Positions 54,441 to 63,172 of a stretch of DNA of 64,000 nt are shown in pieces. The DNA is from Paenibacillus sp. J31TS4 (lineage in GTDB: Bacteria; Bacillota; Bacilli; Paenibacillales; NBRC-103111). The notes beneath the pieces are model-generated. The model ran no database searches, was not told the origin of the DNA, and saw only the letters and a list, made by a program, of their open reading frames with translations. The translations under genes and the position numbers were made by a program. How positions within the stretch are numbered: the stretch's first letter is position 1; each line of letters begins with the position of its first letter. The stretch covers positions 1-64,000 of the forward strand of contig NZ_BOSI01000001.1 in assembly GCF_018403265.1 (NCBI RefSeq), read 5' to 3'.

Positions 54441-55997
54441 ATGAAGGCGAATCCCGTATTAGACGAAGCCCAATGGCGCGTGCTGCTCGAGGAGATAGCG
54501 GAAACCTATCGAGAGGTGACGCTCAGCCGGGGCTTTCAATATTTCAAGCAGGAACGTGTCGAGTCGCTGGTCCATGCCGGGAACGGCGAGATTCAGGCGA
54601 GGGTGGTCGACGAGGAGCCGTACCTGGCCACGCTCCGGCTGGACGACTTCCGATCGAGCTCGTGCACATGCCCGATGCACAAGGCCTGCAAGCATCTGGC
54701 GGCAGCCGTCATGGCGCTGGCCGACCGGTACGGCTTTCCGGCCTCCCGGATCGTGAACGCGAAGCACGCCGTGAAGCAGGCGGCGAATGCTTCCTTGTCC
54801 GAGCAGATCGGGCAGCTGGAAGGGCTAGACGTCATCGGCTGGCATAGGACGCTCGAACGGTTAGCCGCTCGGGTTGCACCGTCTCAGCTCCCTGGAGACT
54901 ACGCCCACCGGCTCCGCCAGCAGGTTGAGGCGATTCAGAGAAGCGATACGGCGCTCCATCCGGCGGACTGGAACTGGTTCGAGCTTCACCGGGAGCTGTT
55001 CCTGCTGCACAAAGAAAAGGAAAGTCTGGCGCGCGCAGGGGGGCGTCCCCTCGCTTCCTTGCCGCTCTATCGGCAGCATGAAGCGGTGGAGGCGGGACTC
55101 CGGGAGCGGACGAGCGGCCTGGACATTCCGCACAGCGGCCATCGGCTCACGGAGACGCTGCAATATATGAGGCAGCAGATGGCGCGGAATGCAGCGGGAG
55201 ACTACCTGGATTACGGCCTTTACACCGCCATGTGGCAGGCATGGGTCGCCCCGTTTCGGGATGCTGCCGTCCGGGCCGAGGAGGAGCTCGCCGGGATCGA
55301 GGAGCAGCGGACCGAGTCTGTCTCGCCGTCCTTGGCGGCGGCCGAGGCTTTTTTGCTGCTGACACTCTCCCGTGCGGATGAGGCCTGGGAGGCGGCAGCC
55401 GCAATCGGCCCGTCCAGGCAGACGCCCCCCGGTATTCTGCTGACCTTCTTCCGGCAGCTCGCCGATGCGGGCTGCTGGCAGGAGCTGGCCGATTGGCTGC
55501 GCCAGGGAGCCTCCTCCTTCTATGGCCGGAGGGATGAAGAGCTGCAGGCGTATGCCGACTGCTGGCAATTGGCCGCCGAGCATGTGCCGGGGGCGGAGAA
55601 GCAGATGTGGGAGGCGCTTGCGGGCATGCTCCCTCATTCCCTCTGGCTCCTCGAGAAGCTCCTCTACGAGAAGCGCAGCTGGGCAAAGTGGATCGAGCTG
55701 CAAATTCTTCAGGAACGTGATCCCCTCCATCACCGGGTAAGCGTTCTGCAGCCGATCGAGAAGGAAGCGCCCGAAGCGCTCCTTCCGTATTATCATCAAG
55801 CCGTCGCCCGCTGCCTCGGGCTGAAGAACCGCCATGCCTACAAGCAGACGGTCCGGCTGTTGAAGCGGCTCCGCAACGCCTACAAGAGAAGCGGACGGGA
55901 AGCCAGCTGGGACCGCTTCTTGGCCGATTTTGCTCAGCGGAACAGCCGGCTGCGGGCGCTCCAGGAAGAAATGAGGAAAGGAAAGCTGCTGGAATGA
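54441..55997 (+). CDS. SWIM zinc-finger protein
   Basis: A 518-residue protein. The SWIM motif is C75-x-C77 ... C83-x-H85 (CTCPMHKACKH). The rest (~100-510) is helical, rich in Arg/Glu/Trp, with no further domain that I recognise. ATG 54441 has AAGGAG (54428-54433) 7 nt upstream. Its stop overlaps the SNF2 gene's ATG by 4 nt, so the two are translationally coupled. In other Firmicutes and in Mycobacterium such pairs also occur, but their task is unknown. SWIM domains bind DNA or proteins; DNA targeting for the ATPase is inferred. Confidence 0.85.
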   Translation: MKANPVLDEAQWRVLLEEIAETYREVTLSRGFQYFKQERVESLVHAGNGEIQARVVDEEPYLATLRLDDFRSSSCTCPMHKACKHLAAAVMALADRYGFPASRIVNAKHAVKQAANASLSEQIGQLEGLDVIGWHRTLERLAARVAPSQLPGDYAHRLRQQVEAIQRSDTALHPADWNWFELHRELFLLHKEKESLARAGGRPLASLPLYRQHEAVEAGLRERTSGLDIPHSGHRLTETLQYMRQQMARNAAGDYLDYGLYTAMWQAWVAPFRDAAVRAEEELAGIEEQRTESVSPSLAAAEAFLLLTLSRADEAWEAAAAIGPSRQTPPGILLTFFRQLADAGCWQELADWLRQGASSFYGRRDEELQAYADCWQLAAEHVPGAEKQMWEALAGMLPHSLWLLEKLLYEKRSWAKWIELQILQERDPLHHRVSVLQPIEKEAPEALLPYYHQAVARCLGLKNRHAYKQTVRLLKRLRNAYKRSGREASWDRFLADFAQRNSRLRALQEEMRKGKLLE

Positions 55998-58921
55998 GCC
56001 TGATCTTGCACGACTTGACACTGTATATAAGGCTGACGGACAGCGGAGACGCTCTCTTGTGGGGGCAGCAGGATGGAAGGGACCTTGCGGGCGAGCAATT
56101 CCGCAACGTTCTGTTCGCCTGGCATGAGCCTTCTCTTTACGGGACTGCTCTTGAGCTGAAGCAGGCGGGGGAGCTGGCCGTAACGGTTCTGCCCGCCGAG
56201 CAGGTCCTTCCTTTTTTCGCCGATCCGGCCTCCTTGGAGGTCGTACGCTGGGAGGGAGGAGACGCACCGACGCGTGAGTGGCTGGCAGCGGCGCCGCTTC
56301 TGTACCGGGAAGCCCGGGAGGGCCGGTATCAGCCCAGCCTCCGCTCATACCGCCGCGGGAAGCTGCAGTGGACGTGGGAGACGGACAGCGAGCAAGCTCG
56401 GGAGCTGAATTGGGAGTCGCTCCAGGAGCTTGCGGTGGCGGGCCGGGAGCTGTCCGGACTAGAGGCCGCTTTCTCCGCCGCCGTCAGCAGCCTCTATTAT
56501 GCCGACGAAGCGGCAGCGGCGGACCTGCGCCGGGAGTATCCGGCTCTCGCTAACGTCCCGCAGACGGCGGAAGGCGCGGCGAGCTATACCGAGGAGGAAT
56601 GGCTTGCCGCGCTCGGATGGCGGCCGGATACGGCTCCCTTCCGTCCCGCGCTGCAGCTGCTCGAGCCGGATGAGGAAGAGGACACCTGGCGCCTCCGCCT
56701 CGTGCTCCAGGAGAAGCAGGACGTTTCGGCGCTTGTCCCTGTCCGCCTGACGCAGGAAGGGGACGTGCTCGGCGCCTGGGCGAGCGATTGGACGCCCTAT
56801 ATCCGGGAGCGGGCTCCCGGCTGGGCGGCGAGGCTCACTGCGGCGCTTCCCGCCCTTGCGGCGGGCCGTGAGCTGTTCGCCGACCCGCTGAGCGACGAGG
56901 CCGCCTGGCGGTTCCTGACAACCGACAGCCGCGCCCTGCTGAGCGATGGCTGGACGGTCATGCTTCCCAGCTGGTGGGAGGCGGCCTCGCAGCGCAAGCC
57001 GCGCCTGCGCGCGCGGGTCGCTCCGGAGGCCGGGGCCGCGGGACGTTCGCTGTTCGGGCTCGGCTCTCTCGTCGAGTTCGACTGGCGGATCGCCATCGGG
57101 AAGAGCGACCTGAGCGAAGCGGAATTCGCGGAGCTGCTTGAGCGCAAGGAACGGCTCGTCCGGTTCCGCGGCGAGTGGGTGCTGCTGGATCCCGCCCTGT
57201 TGGAGCAGATCCGCCGGTTTATGGCGGGCATCCGGCCAGAGGAGGGCTTATCGCTGCAGGACGTTCTGCAGCTTCACCTCCTGCGCGAGGAGGGGCGGAG
57301 GCGGCCCGGCACCCCTCGTTCCGCCGGAGGGGACGAGGAAGAGGAAGACGACCGGATCCAGCTGGAGGTCGAGCTGAACGCGCACCTCCTGACGATGCTT
57401 CGCCGGCTGAGCCAGCCGGCCGAGCTGGAGGCGCTCGAGCAGCCGGCGGGTCTGCGAGCCGAGCTTCGGAGCTACCAGCGGGAAGGCTTCACCTGGCTCA
57501 GCTTTCTCCGCCGATTCGGGCTCGGCGCCTGCCTTGCCGACGACATGGGGCTCGGCAAGACAGTTCAATTCATCGCCTACCTGCTCCACCACCGGGAGGA
57601 AGCGGACGCACCCGCCCTATTGATCTGTCCCACCTCCGTGCTGGGCAACTGGCAGAAGGAGCTGGCCCGCTTCGCGCCCGAGCTGAACGTGCATCTTCGC
57701 TACGGCAAAGGCCGGGTGGGCGGTGAGGAATGGAACGCTGTCCTGGAAGAGGCGGACGTCGTCCTCACTTCGTATACGACTGCGCTGCTTGACCAGGAGA
57801 TGCTGCAGGAGGTCAGCTGGAGCTCGCTCTGTCTGGATGAGGCGCAGAATATCAAGAATGCGCAGAACAAGCAATCTGCCGCCGTCCGTTCCTTCCAGGC
57901 GCGGCACCGCATCGCCCTGACGGGGACACCGATCGAGAACCGGCTGTCGGAGCTGTGGTCCATTTACGATTTTCTCAATCCCGGTTACTTGGGAACCCAG
58001 CGGGGGTTTCAGCAGCGGTTCGCCCATCCGATCGAGAAGGACCGCGACGAGGAAAGGACGCGTCAGCTGCAGAGCTTGGTCAAACCCTTTTTGCTGCGGC
58101 GCAAAAAACAGGACCCCGCCATCCAGCTGGACTTGCCGGACAAGTTGGAGACGAAGGTCTATATCAACCTGACGGCCGAGCAGGGAGCGCTGTACGAGCA
58201 GGCAGTCAAGAAGCTGATGGAGCGCATGGATACGCTCGAGGGGATGAAGCGGAAAGGGGCGATTCTCTCCGCCCTGACCGAGCTGAAGCAGCTGTGCGAC
58301 CATCCTGTGCTGCTGACGGAAGAGGCAGAGGAAGCCGGGGAAGCGCTGCGCTCCGAAGCGTTCCGGGAAGCGTTCTTGGCACGCTCCGCCAAGGCCGATC
58401 GGCTCGTCGCGATGGTCGACGAGCTTCGGAACGAGGGGGACTCTTGCCTGATCTTCACCCAGTACGTCGGCATGGGGCGCCTCCTCGCCCGGCTGCTGCA
58501 GGCACACCGGGACGAGCCCGTGTTGTTCCTGAACGGCGGAACGCCGAAGGCGGAGCGGGACCGGATGATCGAAACGTTTCAGAGAGCGGACGAAACCAGT
58601 CCCGGCATCTTCGTGCTGTCGCTCAAGGCGGGAGGCGTCGGCCTCAATCTGACCGCGGCCAACCACGTGTTCCACTTCGACCGCTGGTGGAACCCGGCTG
58701 TCGAGAACCAGGCGACCGACCGCGCATACCGGATGGGACAAAAGCGGAACGTCCAGGTGCATAAATTCATTTCCTATGGCACGCTCGAGGAGAAAATCGA
58801 CGAGATGCTGGAGAGCAAGCTGAGCTTGAGCGAGAATGTTATCGCGACGTCGGAAAGCTGGATTACCGAGTTCTCCGACGACCAGCTGCACGAGCTGCTG
58901 GCGCTCCGGCAGGCCTGGTAA
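55994..58921 (+). CDS. SNF2-family DNA-dependent ATPase (bacterial HepA/HelZ-like)
   Basis: A 975-residue protein. The N-terminal ~430 residues contain a SNF2-associated domain (DUF3670-like). The SNF2_N ATPase has Walker A DDMGLGKT (K522) and box DEAQ (615-618); the C-terminal helicase domain has SLKAGGVGLNLT and the arginine-finger motif QATDRAYRMGQ (~905). This is the bacterial remodeller-like group, not RapA (different N-domain). It is coupled to the SWIM gene upstream and followed by a strong terminator. It likely translocates on DNA. Confidence 0.93.
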   Translation: MSLILHDLTLYIRLTDSGDALLWGQQDGRDLAGEQFRNVLFAWHEPSLYGTALELKQAGELAVTVLPAEQVLPFFADPASLEVVRWEGGDAPTREWLAAAPLLYREAREGRYQPSLRSYRRGKLQWTWETDSEQARELNWESLQELAVAGRELSGLEAAFSAAVSSLYYADEAAAADLRREYPALANVPQTAEGAASYTEEEWLAALGWRPDTAPFRPALQLLEPDEEEDTWRLRLVLQEKQDVSALVPVRLTQEGDVLGAWASDWTPYIRERAPGWAARLTAALPALAAGRELFADPLSDEAAWRFLTTDSRALLSDGWTVMLPSWWEAASQRKPRLRARVAPEAGAAGRSLFGLGSLVEFDWRIAIGKSDLSEAEFAELLERKERLVRFRGEWVLLDPALLEQIRRFMAGIRPEEGLSLQDVLQLHLLREEGRRRPGTPRSAGGDEEEEDDRIQLEVELNAHLLTMLRRLSQPAELEALEQPAGLRAELRSYQREGFTWLSFLRRFGLGACLADDMGLGKTVQFIAYLLHHREEADAPALLICPTSVLGNWQKELARFAPELNVHLRYGKGRVGGEEWNAVLEEADVVLTSYTTALLDQEMLQEVSWSSLCLDEAQNIKNAQNKQSAAVRSFQARHRIALTGTPIENRLSELWSIYDFLNPGYLGTQRGFQQRFAHPIEKDRDEERTRQLQSLVKPFLLRRKKQDPAIQLDLPDKLETKVYINLTAEQGALYEQAVKKLMERMDTLEGMKRKGAILSALTELKQLCDHPVLLTEEAEEAGEALRSEAFREAFLARSAKADRLVAMVDELRNEGDSCLIFTQYVGMGRLLARLLQAHRDEPVLFLNGGTPKAERDRMIETFQRADETSPGIFVLSLKAGGVGLNLTAANHVFHFDRWWNPAVENQATDRAYRMGQKRNVQVHKFISYGTLEEKIDEMLESKLSLSENVIATSESWITEFSDDQLHELLALRQAW

Positions 58922-58999
58922 GCCGGCGGGCAGCGGCGGTGTGCGCCTCTGCCGGCTGCAGCCCGACTCGGGCGGCCGGGCTGTCCACCGGTTAAAAGA

Positions 59000-59056
59000 A
59001 GCAAAAAACGACCCGCCGATGGCTGAGTGCCGATCGGCCGGTCGTTTTTGTGCTTT
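59000..59056. terminator. terminator after the SNF2 gene
   Basis: AAAAACGACC...GGTCGTTTTT, with GCCGAT/GATCGGC-type inner pairing around GGCTGAGTGCC. A and T runs flank both ends, so it can act in both directions. Confidence 0.88.
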
Positions 59057-59270
59057 TCTTCTCCATGACGTCATGCTGGAGTCTGCTCCAGGCCCAGGTC
59101 GCTGCCTGTCCGTACTCTCATTAACCCAGGGTTTCCCCAACCAGGACTTCCCTAGAACCTCCAAAGCAGGGCCAGCTTCGATCGGCGCTGCCGAGGAGAA
59201 GGTCAGGCAGAACAGGACCTAGAGCGGAGACAAGAGCGTTCGGCAGAATAAGCCGAACAGACGAGGCGTC
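59057..59270. other. intergenic region; weak hairpin after the ArsR gene
   Basis: No gene seen. GTTCGGC (59238-59244) and GCCGAAC (59252-59258) could form a hairpin after the minus-strand regulator, but without a T run. Confidence 0.4.
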
Positions 59271-60200
59271 TCAGTCGTAGTCCATCGTGACCCGAATATC
59301 CTGGTCATAATGCCCGAAGCCGCCGCCGAACAGACTGATCCCACCCGGATGCGTGGCATCCGGCAGCGAGGCGAGACGCAGCCGAATGTCCTCCCCGTTC
59401 TGCAAGCCGAGCTCGGCCAGCGTGACGCCGGAGAGCCGGACGCCGTCCAGGAGGGTGCCCGTCTCCGTAATCTGCAGCGATTTGAGGAGACCGAATTGGG
59501 TATTGGGCGGCTGCCACCAGGCGGGCGTCAGAGCCCCTCGCTGGCTGCCGAAGTCTCCGGGGCAAGTCCAGACGCCCACCAGACGGCCTTGCAGAAAGAA
59601 CGAGATATCCGAGGGCCACCGGTCGTTGGAGCCGGGCGCCTCGGAGCAAATCTCCAGCGAAATCGTCAGTCGGGTGATCCGCTGCTGCCCGAGCAGGTAA
59701 TTCGGCAGCCGGTATTCAACGTACCCTTCGCTGAACCACAGATGAGCGGCTTCCGTCCGGGCGGGGTCCGAGAAATAGCGGGGATCGTCGAGCAAGCCGA
59801 TGATCCGGTCCCGGGCGACGAGGCCGCAAGTCGGCTTTACTGCGTACTCGCTGTACTGGCCGATCGGCACGGACAGCTCGTGGCGGCGCCCACTATCCGG
59901 TGAGCGTCCGGGCTGCTCGGGGATATGGCCGAAGAACAGCGTGACTCGCTCGGGCACGACCGAACACCGCTTCTGAGAGCCGCGAACCCCCGGCACCGAC
60001 TCGCATCGGACCAGGCCGGTGCCTTCCAGCTTCTGAACATGCCGGGTTATGATAGCGGACGACATGCCGAGCGCCTCGGCCAGCTCCTTGATGTTGTGAG
60101 GCCGTTCGTAAAGCAATTCCAGCAGATGGAGCCTCGTTTCGGAGCCTAACGCTTCGAAAAAAGCGGTATGCCGGCGGGTGACTTCGATAAGAGACAGCAT
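59271..60200 (-). CDS. ArsR-type winged-helix regulator with a large C-terminal domain
   Basis: A 309-residue regulator. The winged helix is at about 8-75 (ALGSETRLHLLELLYE; helix SSAIITRHVQKLEGTGL). The ~200-residue C-terminal half is beta-rich, with many Trp/Gly/Pro (SFFLQGRLVGVWTCPGDFG) and unlike the short ArsR metal sensors; it probably binds a sugar or similar ligand. ATG 60200 is chosen over ATG 60227 because the inferred transcription start (~60229) would leave no ribosome site for the longer form, while GAGGTG lies 10 nt before 60200. It is divergent from the GH2 gene and likely controls it. Confidence 0.82.
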   Translation of the reverse strand: MLSLIEVTRRHTAFFEALGSETRLHLLELLYERPHNIKELAEALGMSSAIITRHVQKLEGTGLVRCESVPGVRGSQKRCSVVPERVTLFFGHIPEQPGRSPDSGRRHELSVPIGQYSEYAVKPTCGLVARDRIIGLLDDPRYFSDPARTEAAHLWFSEGYVEYRLPNYLLGQQRITRLTISLEICSEAPGSNDRWPSDISFFLQGRLVGVWTCPGDFGSQRGALTPAWWQPPNTQFGLLKSLQITETGTLLDGVRLSGVTLAELGLQNGEDIRLRLASLPDATHPGGISLFGGGFGHYDQDIRVTMDYD

Positions 60201-60235
60201 GGCGGACCAACACCTCGCAATATTCATTTTCCTCC

Positions 60236-60264
60236 ACTATATAACCAAAAAGTTAATCAAACAA
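60236..60264 (-). promoter_or_regulatory. ArsR-gene promoter with an operator in its spacer
   Basis: On the minus strand TTGTTT (60264-60259), 17 bp, TATAGT (60241-60236). The spacer contains TAACCAAAAAGTTA (60242-60255, plus reading), an inverted repeat TAAC-N6-GTTA. Repressor bound here would give autorepression. Confidence 0.6.
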
Positions 60265-60270
60265 GAATCG

Positions 60271-60300
60271 TTGACAGCCAGGAAAAACATGAAGTATGAT
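60271..60300 (+). promoter_or_regulatory. promoter of the GH2 gene
   Basis: TTGACA (60271-60276), 18 bp, TATGAT (60295-60300). Confidence 0.7.
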
Positions 60301-60333
60301 CACGATAATAGCCGGATAGTGGCTCAATAATGA

Positions 60334-60347
60334 TAACTAAACAGTTA
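60334..60347 (+). promoter_or_regulatory. second TAAC-N6-GTTA operator before the GH2 gene
   Basis: TAACTAAACAGTTA (60334-60347) has the same arms and spacing as the site in the regulator promoter (12 of 14 bases identical). It lies between the promoter and the ribosome site, a roadblock position. Confidence 0.65.
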
Positions 60348-60367
60348 AGTTAATGGAGGGATCCCGG

Positions 60368-62125
60368 ATGTCCGCTGCAAGAACCGAATACCCCCGTCCG
60401 CAATTCCGGCGGGATGATTGGCAGACGCTGAATGGGGAGTGGAGCTTCGCCTTCGACGATCGGCGCGCCGGTCTGAAGGAGAAGTGGCAGAAGTCGAAAG
60501 AGCCGTTCGCACGAACCATTCAAGTCCCGTTTCCGTTTGAAAGCAAGCTGAGCGGCATCGGAGAAACCGAATTTCACAGTGTGGTCTGGTACAGCCGGTC
60601 GTTCCAGGTTCCCCAAGCTTGGGCAGGCCGGCGGATCGTGCTTCATTTCGGCGCCGCGGACTACCAAACCTCTGTTTGGGTGAACGGAGAGCTTGCCGTC
60701 ACCCATGAGGGAGGCCACACTCCCTTCTTCGCTGACATTACCGACTTGCTGAGAGCGGCCGACAACCGGGTAACGGTCCGCTGCGAGGACAACCCGCTTG
60801 ATCTGGAGATGCCGCGCGGCAAGCAGTACTGGAAGGAGAAGTCCGCAAGCATCTTCTATACCCGCACGACGGGGATCTGGCAGCCGGTCTGGCTGGAGGC
60901 GGTGCCGGAGCGGCACCTGGCCAAGGTTCGCTTGACTCCGGATTTGGACCGGAGAGAGATCGCCTTCCAGGCGATCGTAAACGGCTATGATGCCGGGGTC
61001 AAGCTGCGCCTCCGGACGGTCATTGCCTTCGAAGGCCGGGAGCTTGCGGCAGACGAATACGAGGTGACGGGACCTATCGTAGCGCGGTCCATCCGCCTCC
61101 GGGAGCTTCGGGATCACGGCCCAGTCCGGCAGTGGTCGCCGGAAACGCCGAACTTGTACGATATCTCGTTTACGCTGTTCGAGGGAGGACAACCCGCAGA
61201 CCGGGTCGATAGTTATTTCGGCATGCGGAAGGTGTCGATCGAGAACGGTCGCCTCTGCTTGAACAACCGGCCTTACTTTCTCCGGTTCGCACTCGACCAA
61301 GGGTATTTCCCCGACGGCATCCTGACCGGGCCGAGCGACGAGGCTTACCGGAAAGATGTCGAGCTGGCCAAGCAGATGGGCTTTAACGGCGTGCGTAAGC
61401 ATCAGAAGGTTGAGGATCCGCGCTTCCTGTATTGGGCCGACAAGCTGGGCCTGCTCGTCTGGGGAGAGATGGCGAACGCCTACGACTATTCCGCGGAATA
61501 CGTCCGGCGGATTACGCGGGAATGGCAGGAGGCCGTCGACCGCGATTACAACCATCCCTGCATCATGGCGTGGGTGCCCCTGAATGAAAGCTGGGGAGTG
61601 CCGGACATCCAGCTCGATGCGCAGCAGCAGCATCATGCGAGGACGCTGTATCACTTGACCAAGTCGCTTGATTCGACCCGGCCGGTCGTCTCCAACGACG
61701 GCTGGGAAATGGTGGAGACGGACCTGTTCGCTATTCACGATTACCAGTGGCGCCGGGACGTGCTGGAGCGGACCTATGCCGACGCCGAGACCGCGGTGAC
61801 AAGCCTTCCGGCCAACCGCCAGCTGGCGGTGGGGGGCCATGCGTACGCGGGCCAGCCGATCCTCGTCACAGAATTCGGGGGCATTGCATTCAAGCAGAGC
61901 GAATGGGAGGGCTGGGGATACTCGGGCGCGTCCGACGAAGCTGACTTCCTGCGGCGGCTGCGCGATGTCGTCGCTCCGCTCGTCACCTCCCCAGTCGTGC
62001 AGGGCTTCTGCTATACCCAACTGACGGACGTTGAGCAGGAGATCAATGGGCTGCTTACGTATGAAAGGAAGCCCAAGGCTCCGCTTGAGAAAATTCGCGA
62101 AATCATTGAAATGAAGCGTTACTGA
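60368..62125 (+). CDS. glycoside hydrolase family 2 protein (beta-galactosidase/glucuronidase-like)
   Basis: A 585-residue cytoplasmic enzyme without a signal peptide. Order: N-terminal jelly-roll sugar-binding domain (~10-180), Ig-like domain (~185-290) and TIM-barrel (~300-585). The acid/base Glu is E407 in LNESWG and the nucleophile E502 in TEFGG. It is shorter than E. coli LacZ and lacks its C-terminal domains. ATG 60368 follows GGAGGG; the upstream frame has no support. Regulated by the adjacent ArsR-type protein (two matching operators). Substrate cannot be read from sequence. Confidence 0.9.
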   Translation: MSAARTEYPRPQFRRDDWQTLNGEWSFAFDDRRAGLKEKWQKSKEPFARTIQVPFPFESKLSGIGETEFHSVVWYSRSFQVPQAWAGRRIVLHFGAADYQTSVWVNGELAVTHEGGHTPFFADITDLLRAADNRVTVRCEDNPLDLEMPRGKQYWKEKSASIFYTRTTGIWQPVWLEAVPERHLAKVRLTPDLDRREIAFQAIVNGYDAGVKLRLRTVIAFEGRELAADEYEVTGPIVARSIRLRELRDHGPVRQWSPETPNLYDISFTLFEGGQPADRVDSYFGMRKVSIENGRLCLNNRPYFLRFALDQGYFPDGILTGPSDEAYRKDVELAKQMGFNGVRKHQKVEDPRFLYWADKLGLLVWGEMANAYDYSAEYVRRITREWQEAVDRDYNHPCIMAWVPLNESWGVPDIQLDAQQQHHARTLYHLTKSLDSTRPVVSNDGWEMVETDLFAIHDYQWRRDVLERTYADAETAVTSLPANRQLAVGGHAYAGQPILVTEFGGIAFKQSEWEGWGYSGASDEADFLRRLRDVVAPLVTSPVVQGFCYTQLTDVEQEINGLLTYERKPKAPLEKIREIIEMKRY

Positions 62126-62152
62126 CGCATCAATAGCGCACCATTACGAAGC

Positions 62153-62173
62153 GTCTCCAACCGGTCGGGAGAC
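62153..62173. terminator. weak hairpin after the GH2 gene
   Basis: GTCTCC and GGAGAC with a 9-nt loop, no T run. Also in this gap, CGGGCGGCATG is repeated 30 bp apart (62251 and 62281). Confidence 0.35.
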
Positions 62174-62331
62174 TAGCCCGGATCAGGCTGTAAGGGATGC
62201 CGCGGCTGCAGACGATGGGGCGAGCGGAAGATCGATGGGACTAGGCGGGGCGGGCGGCATGTTACGGTCAGGACCGCGGGCGGGCGGCATGCTGCGCCTC
62301 TCCCGGGAAGACGAGGAATTTTTGGGCGGAA

Positions 62332-62342
62332 TGGTATATAAT
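62332..62342 (+). promoter_or_regulatory. extended -10 promoter of ccdC
   Basis: TGGTATATAAT at 62332-62342 gives an extended -10. No good -35 is visible. Confidence 0.45.
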
Positions 62343-62380
62343 AATCGGAGGAGCTTGTCTGCCCAAAGGAGAGAACGACC

Positions 62381-62869
62381 ATGAACATCCCGCTTCCCCA
62401 CTATTTGTACACTCTGCTGACGGTTCTGTTCGCTTCCAGCGTCATTGTCGTCAGACTGAAAGCGGCCAATCGACCGGTGACGGCCCGCAAGCTCATCGCG
62501 CCTCCGCTCGGCATGAGCACCGGCTTCCTCATGTTCGTCGCTCCCATTACCCATATTCCAGTGCTTTGGGGACTAGGGGCTTTTTTGGCGGGGGCGCTGC
62601 TGTTCTCGCCGCCTCTGATCGCGACTTCCAAGTTCTATACGTCCGGAAGCCAGGTGTATATGAAGCGTTCGATTGCTTTCGCCTTCATTCTCATCGGGCT
62701 GCTGGCCGTCCGGACGCTTTTGCATGGCTATCTGGAGAACTATATGACGATTCCGCAGACGGGGGCGCTCTTCTTCCTGCTTGCGTTCGGGATGCTCTTG
62801 CCGTGGCGCGTTGTTATGTATTGGCGGTACAAGCAGTTTTCTTCCAAGGAAACCGCCGCCACTCCCTAA
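62381..62869 (+). CDS. ccdC: CcdC family membrane protein
   Basis: A 162-residue protein with about five hydrophobic helices, matching CcdC (YneJ; DUF1453), which in Bacillus lies beside ccdA and affects cytochrome c maturation. The conserved opening region VRLKAANRPVTARKLIAPPLGM is present. AAAGGAGAG precedes the ATG. No ccdA or ccdB is near, so it stands alone. Confidence 0.85.
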   Translation: MNIPLPHYLYTLLTVLFASSVIVVRLKAANRPVTARKLIAPPLGMSTGFLMFVAPITHIPVLWGLGAFLAGALLFSPPLIATSKFYTSGSQVYMKRSIAFAFILIGLLAVRTLLHGYLENYMTIPQTGALFFLLAFGMLLPWRVVMYWRYKQFSSKETAATP

Positions 62870-62916
62870 AAAATTTAGAATCTCGCATGGAAAATCAAAA
62901 ACGGACAAAGCCAGTC

Positions 62917-62952
62917 GGCAAGCCGGAGGACCCGATCCTCCGGCTTTTTGCC
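62917..62952 (+). terminator. terminator after ccdC
   Basis: AAGCCGGAGGA and TCCTCCGGCTT form an 11-bp stem with CCCGA loop, then TTT; outer GGC/GCC pairs may extend it. Confidence 0.9.
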
Positions 62953-62962
62953 GTTTCCGGGA

Positions 62963-62992
62963 TTGGAACAAGGTGACAGGGTCTGTCATAAT
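62963..62992 (+). promoter_or_regulatory. promoter with a central dyad upstream of the symporter
   Basis: TTGGAA (62963-62968), 18 bp, CATAAT (62987-62992). The spacer contains TGACAG-GGT-CTGTCA (62974-62988), a perfect 6-bp dyad. The start codon is ~180 nt downstream; no gene is seen between. Confidence 0.4.
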
Positions 62993-63172
62993 TTGGCCTG
63001 TTTCTTTTCGACAAAATTCGTTTAAGATGGAATAGGGTTTCGGCAAGAAGCTTGGTGTCTCTTTTTCTTCCATAGAGCACTTACCCGGGACCAAGACGAT
63101 GGAAATCGCTTTCATCTCCGGCTAATTCCGGATCGCAGCAATTGACTCTTTAGGCAGAAGGAAGGTAGACAT

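Noticed and set aside
54441-58921. SWIM-SNF2 pair as a DISARM-type phage defence system
   Set aside because: DISARM needs a DNA methylase and a DUF1998 or PLD protein next to the helicase; none is present here.
60201-60227. Longer start of the ArsR regulator at ATG 60227
   Set aside because: GGAGG lies only 3 nt before it and just after the -10, so it would not be in the messenger; 60200 has GAGGTG and fits the inferred transcription start. A different promoter would restore the longer form.
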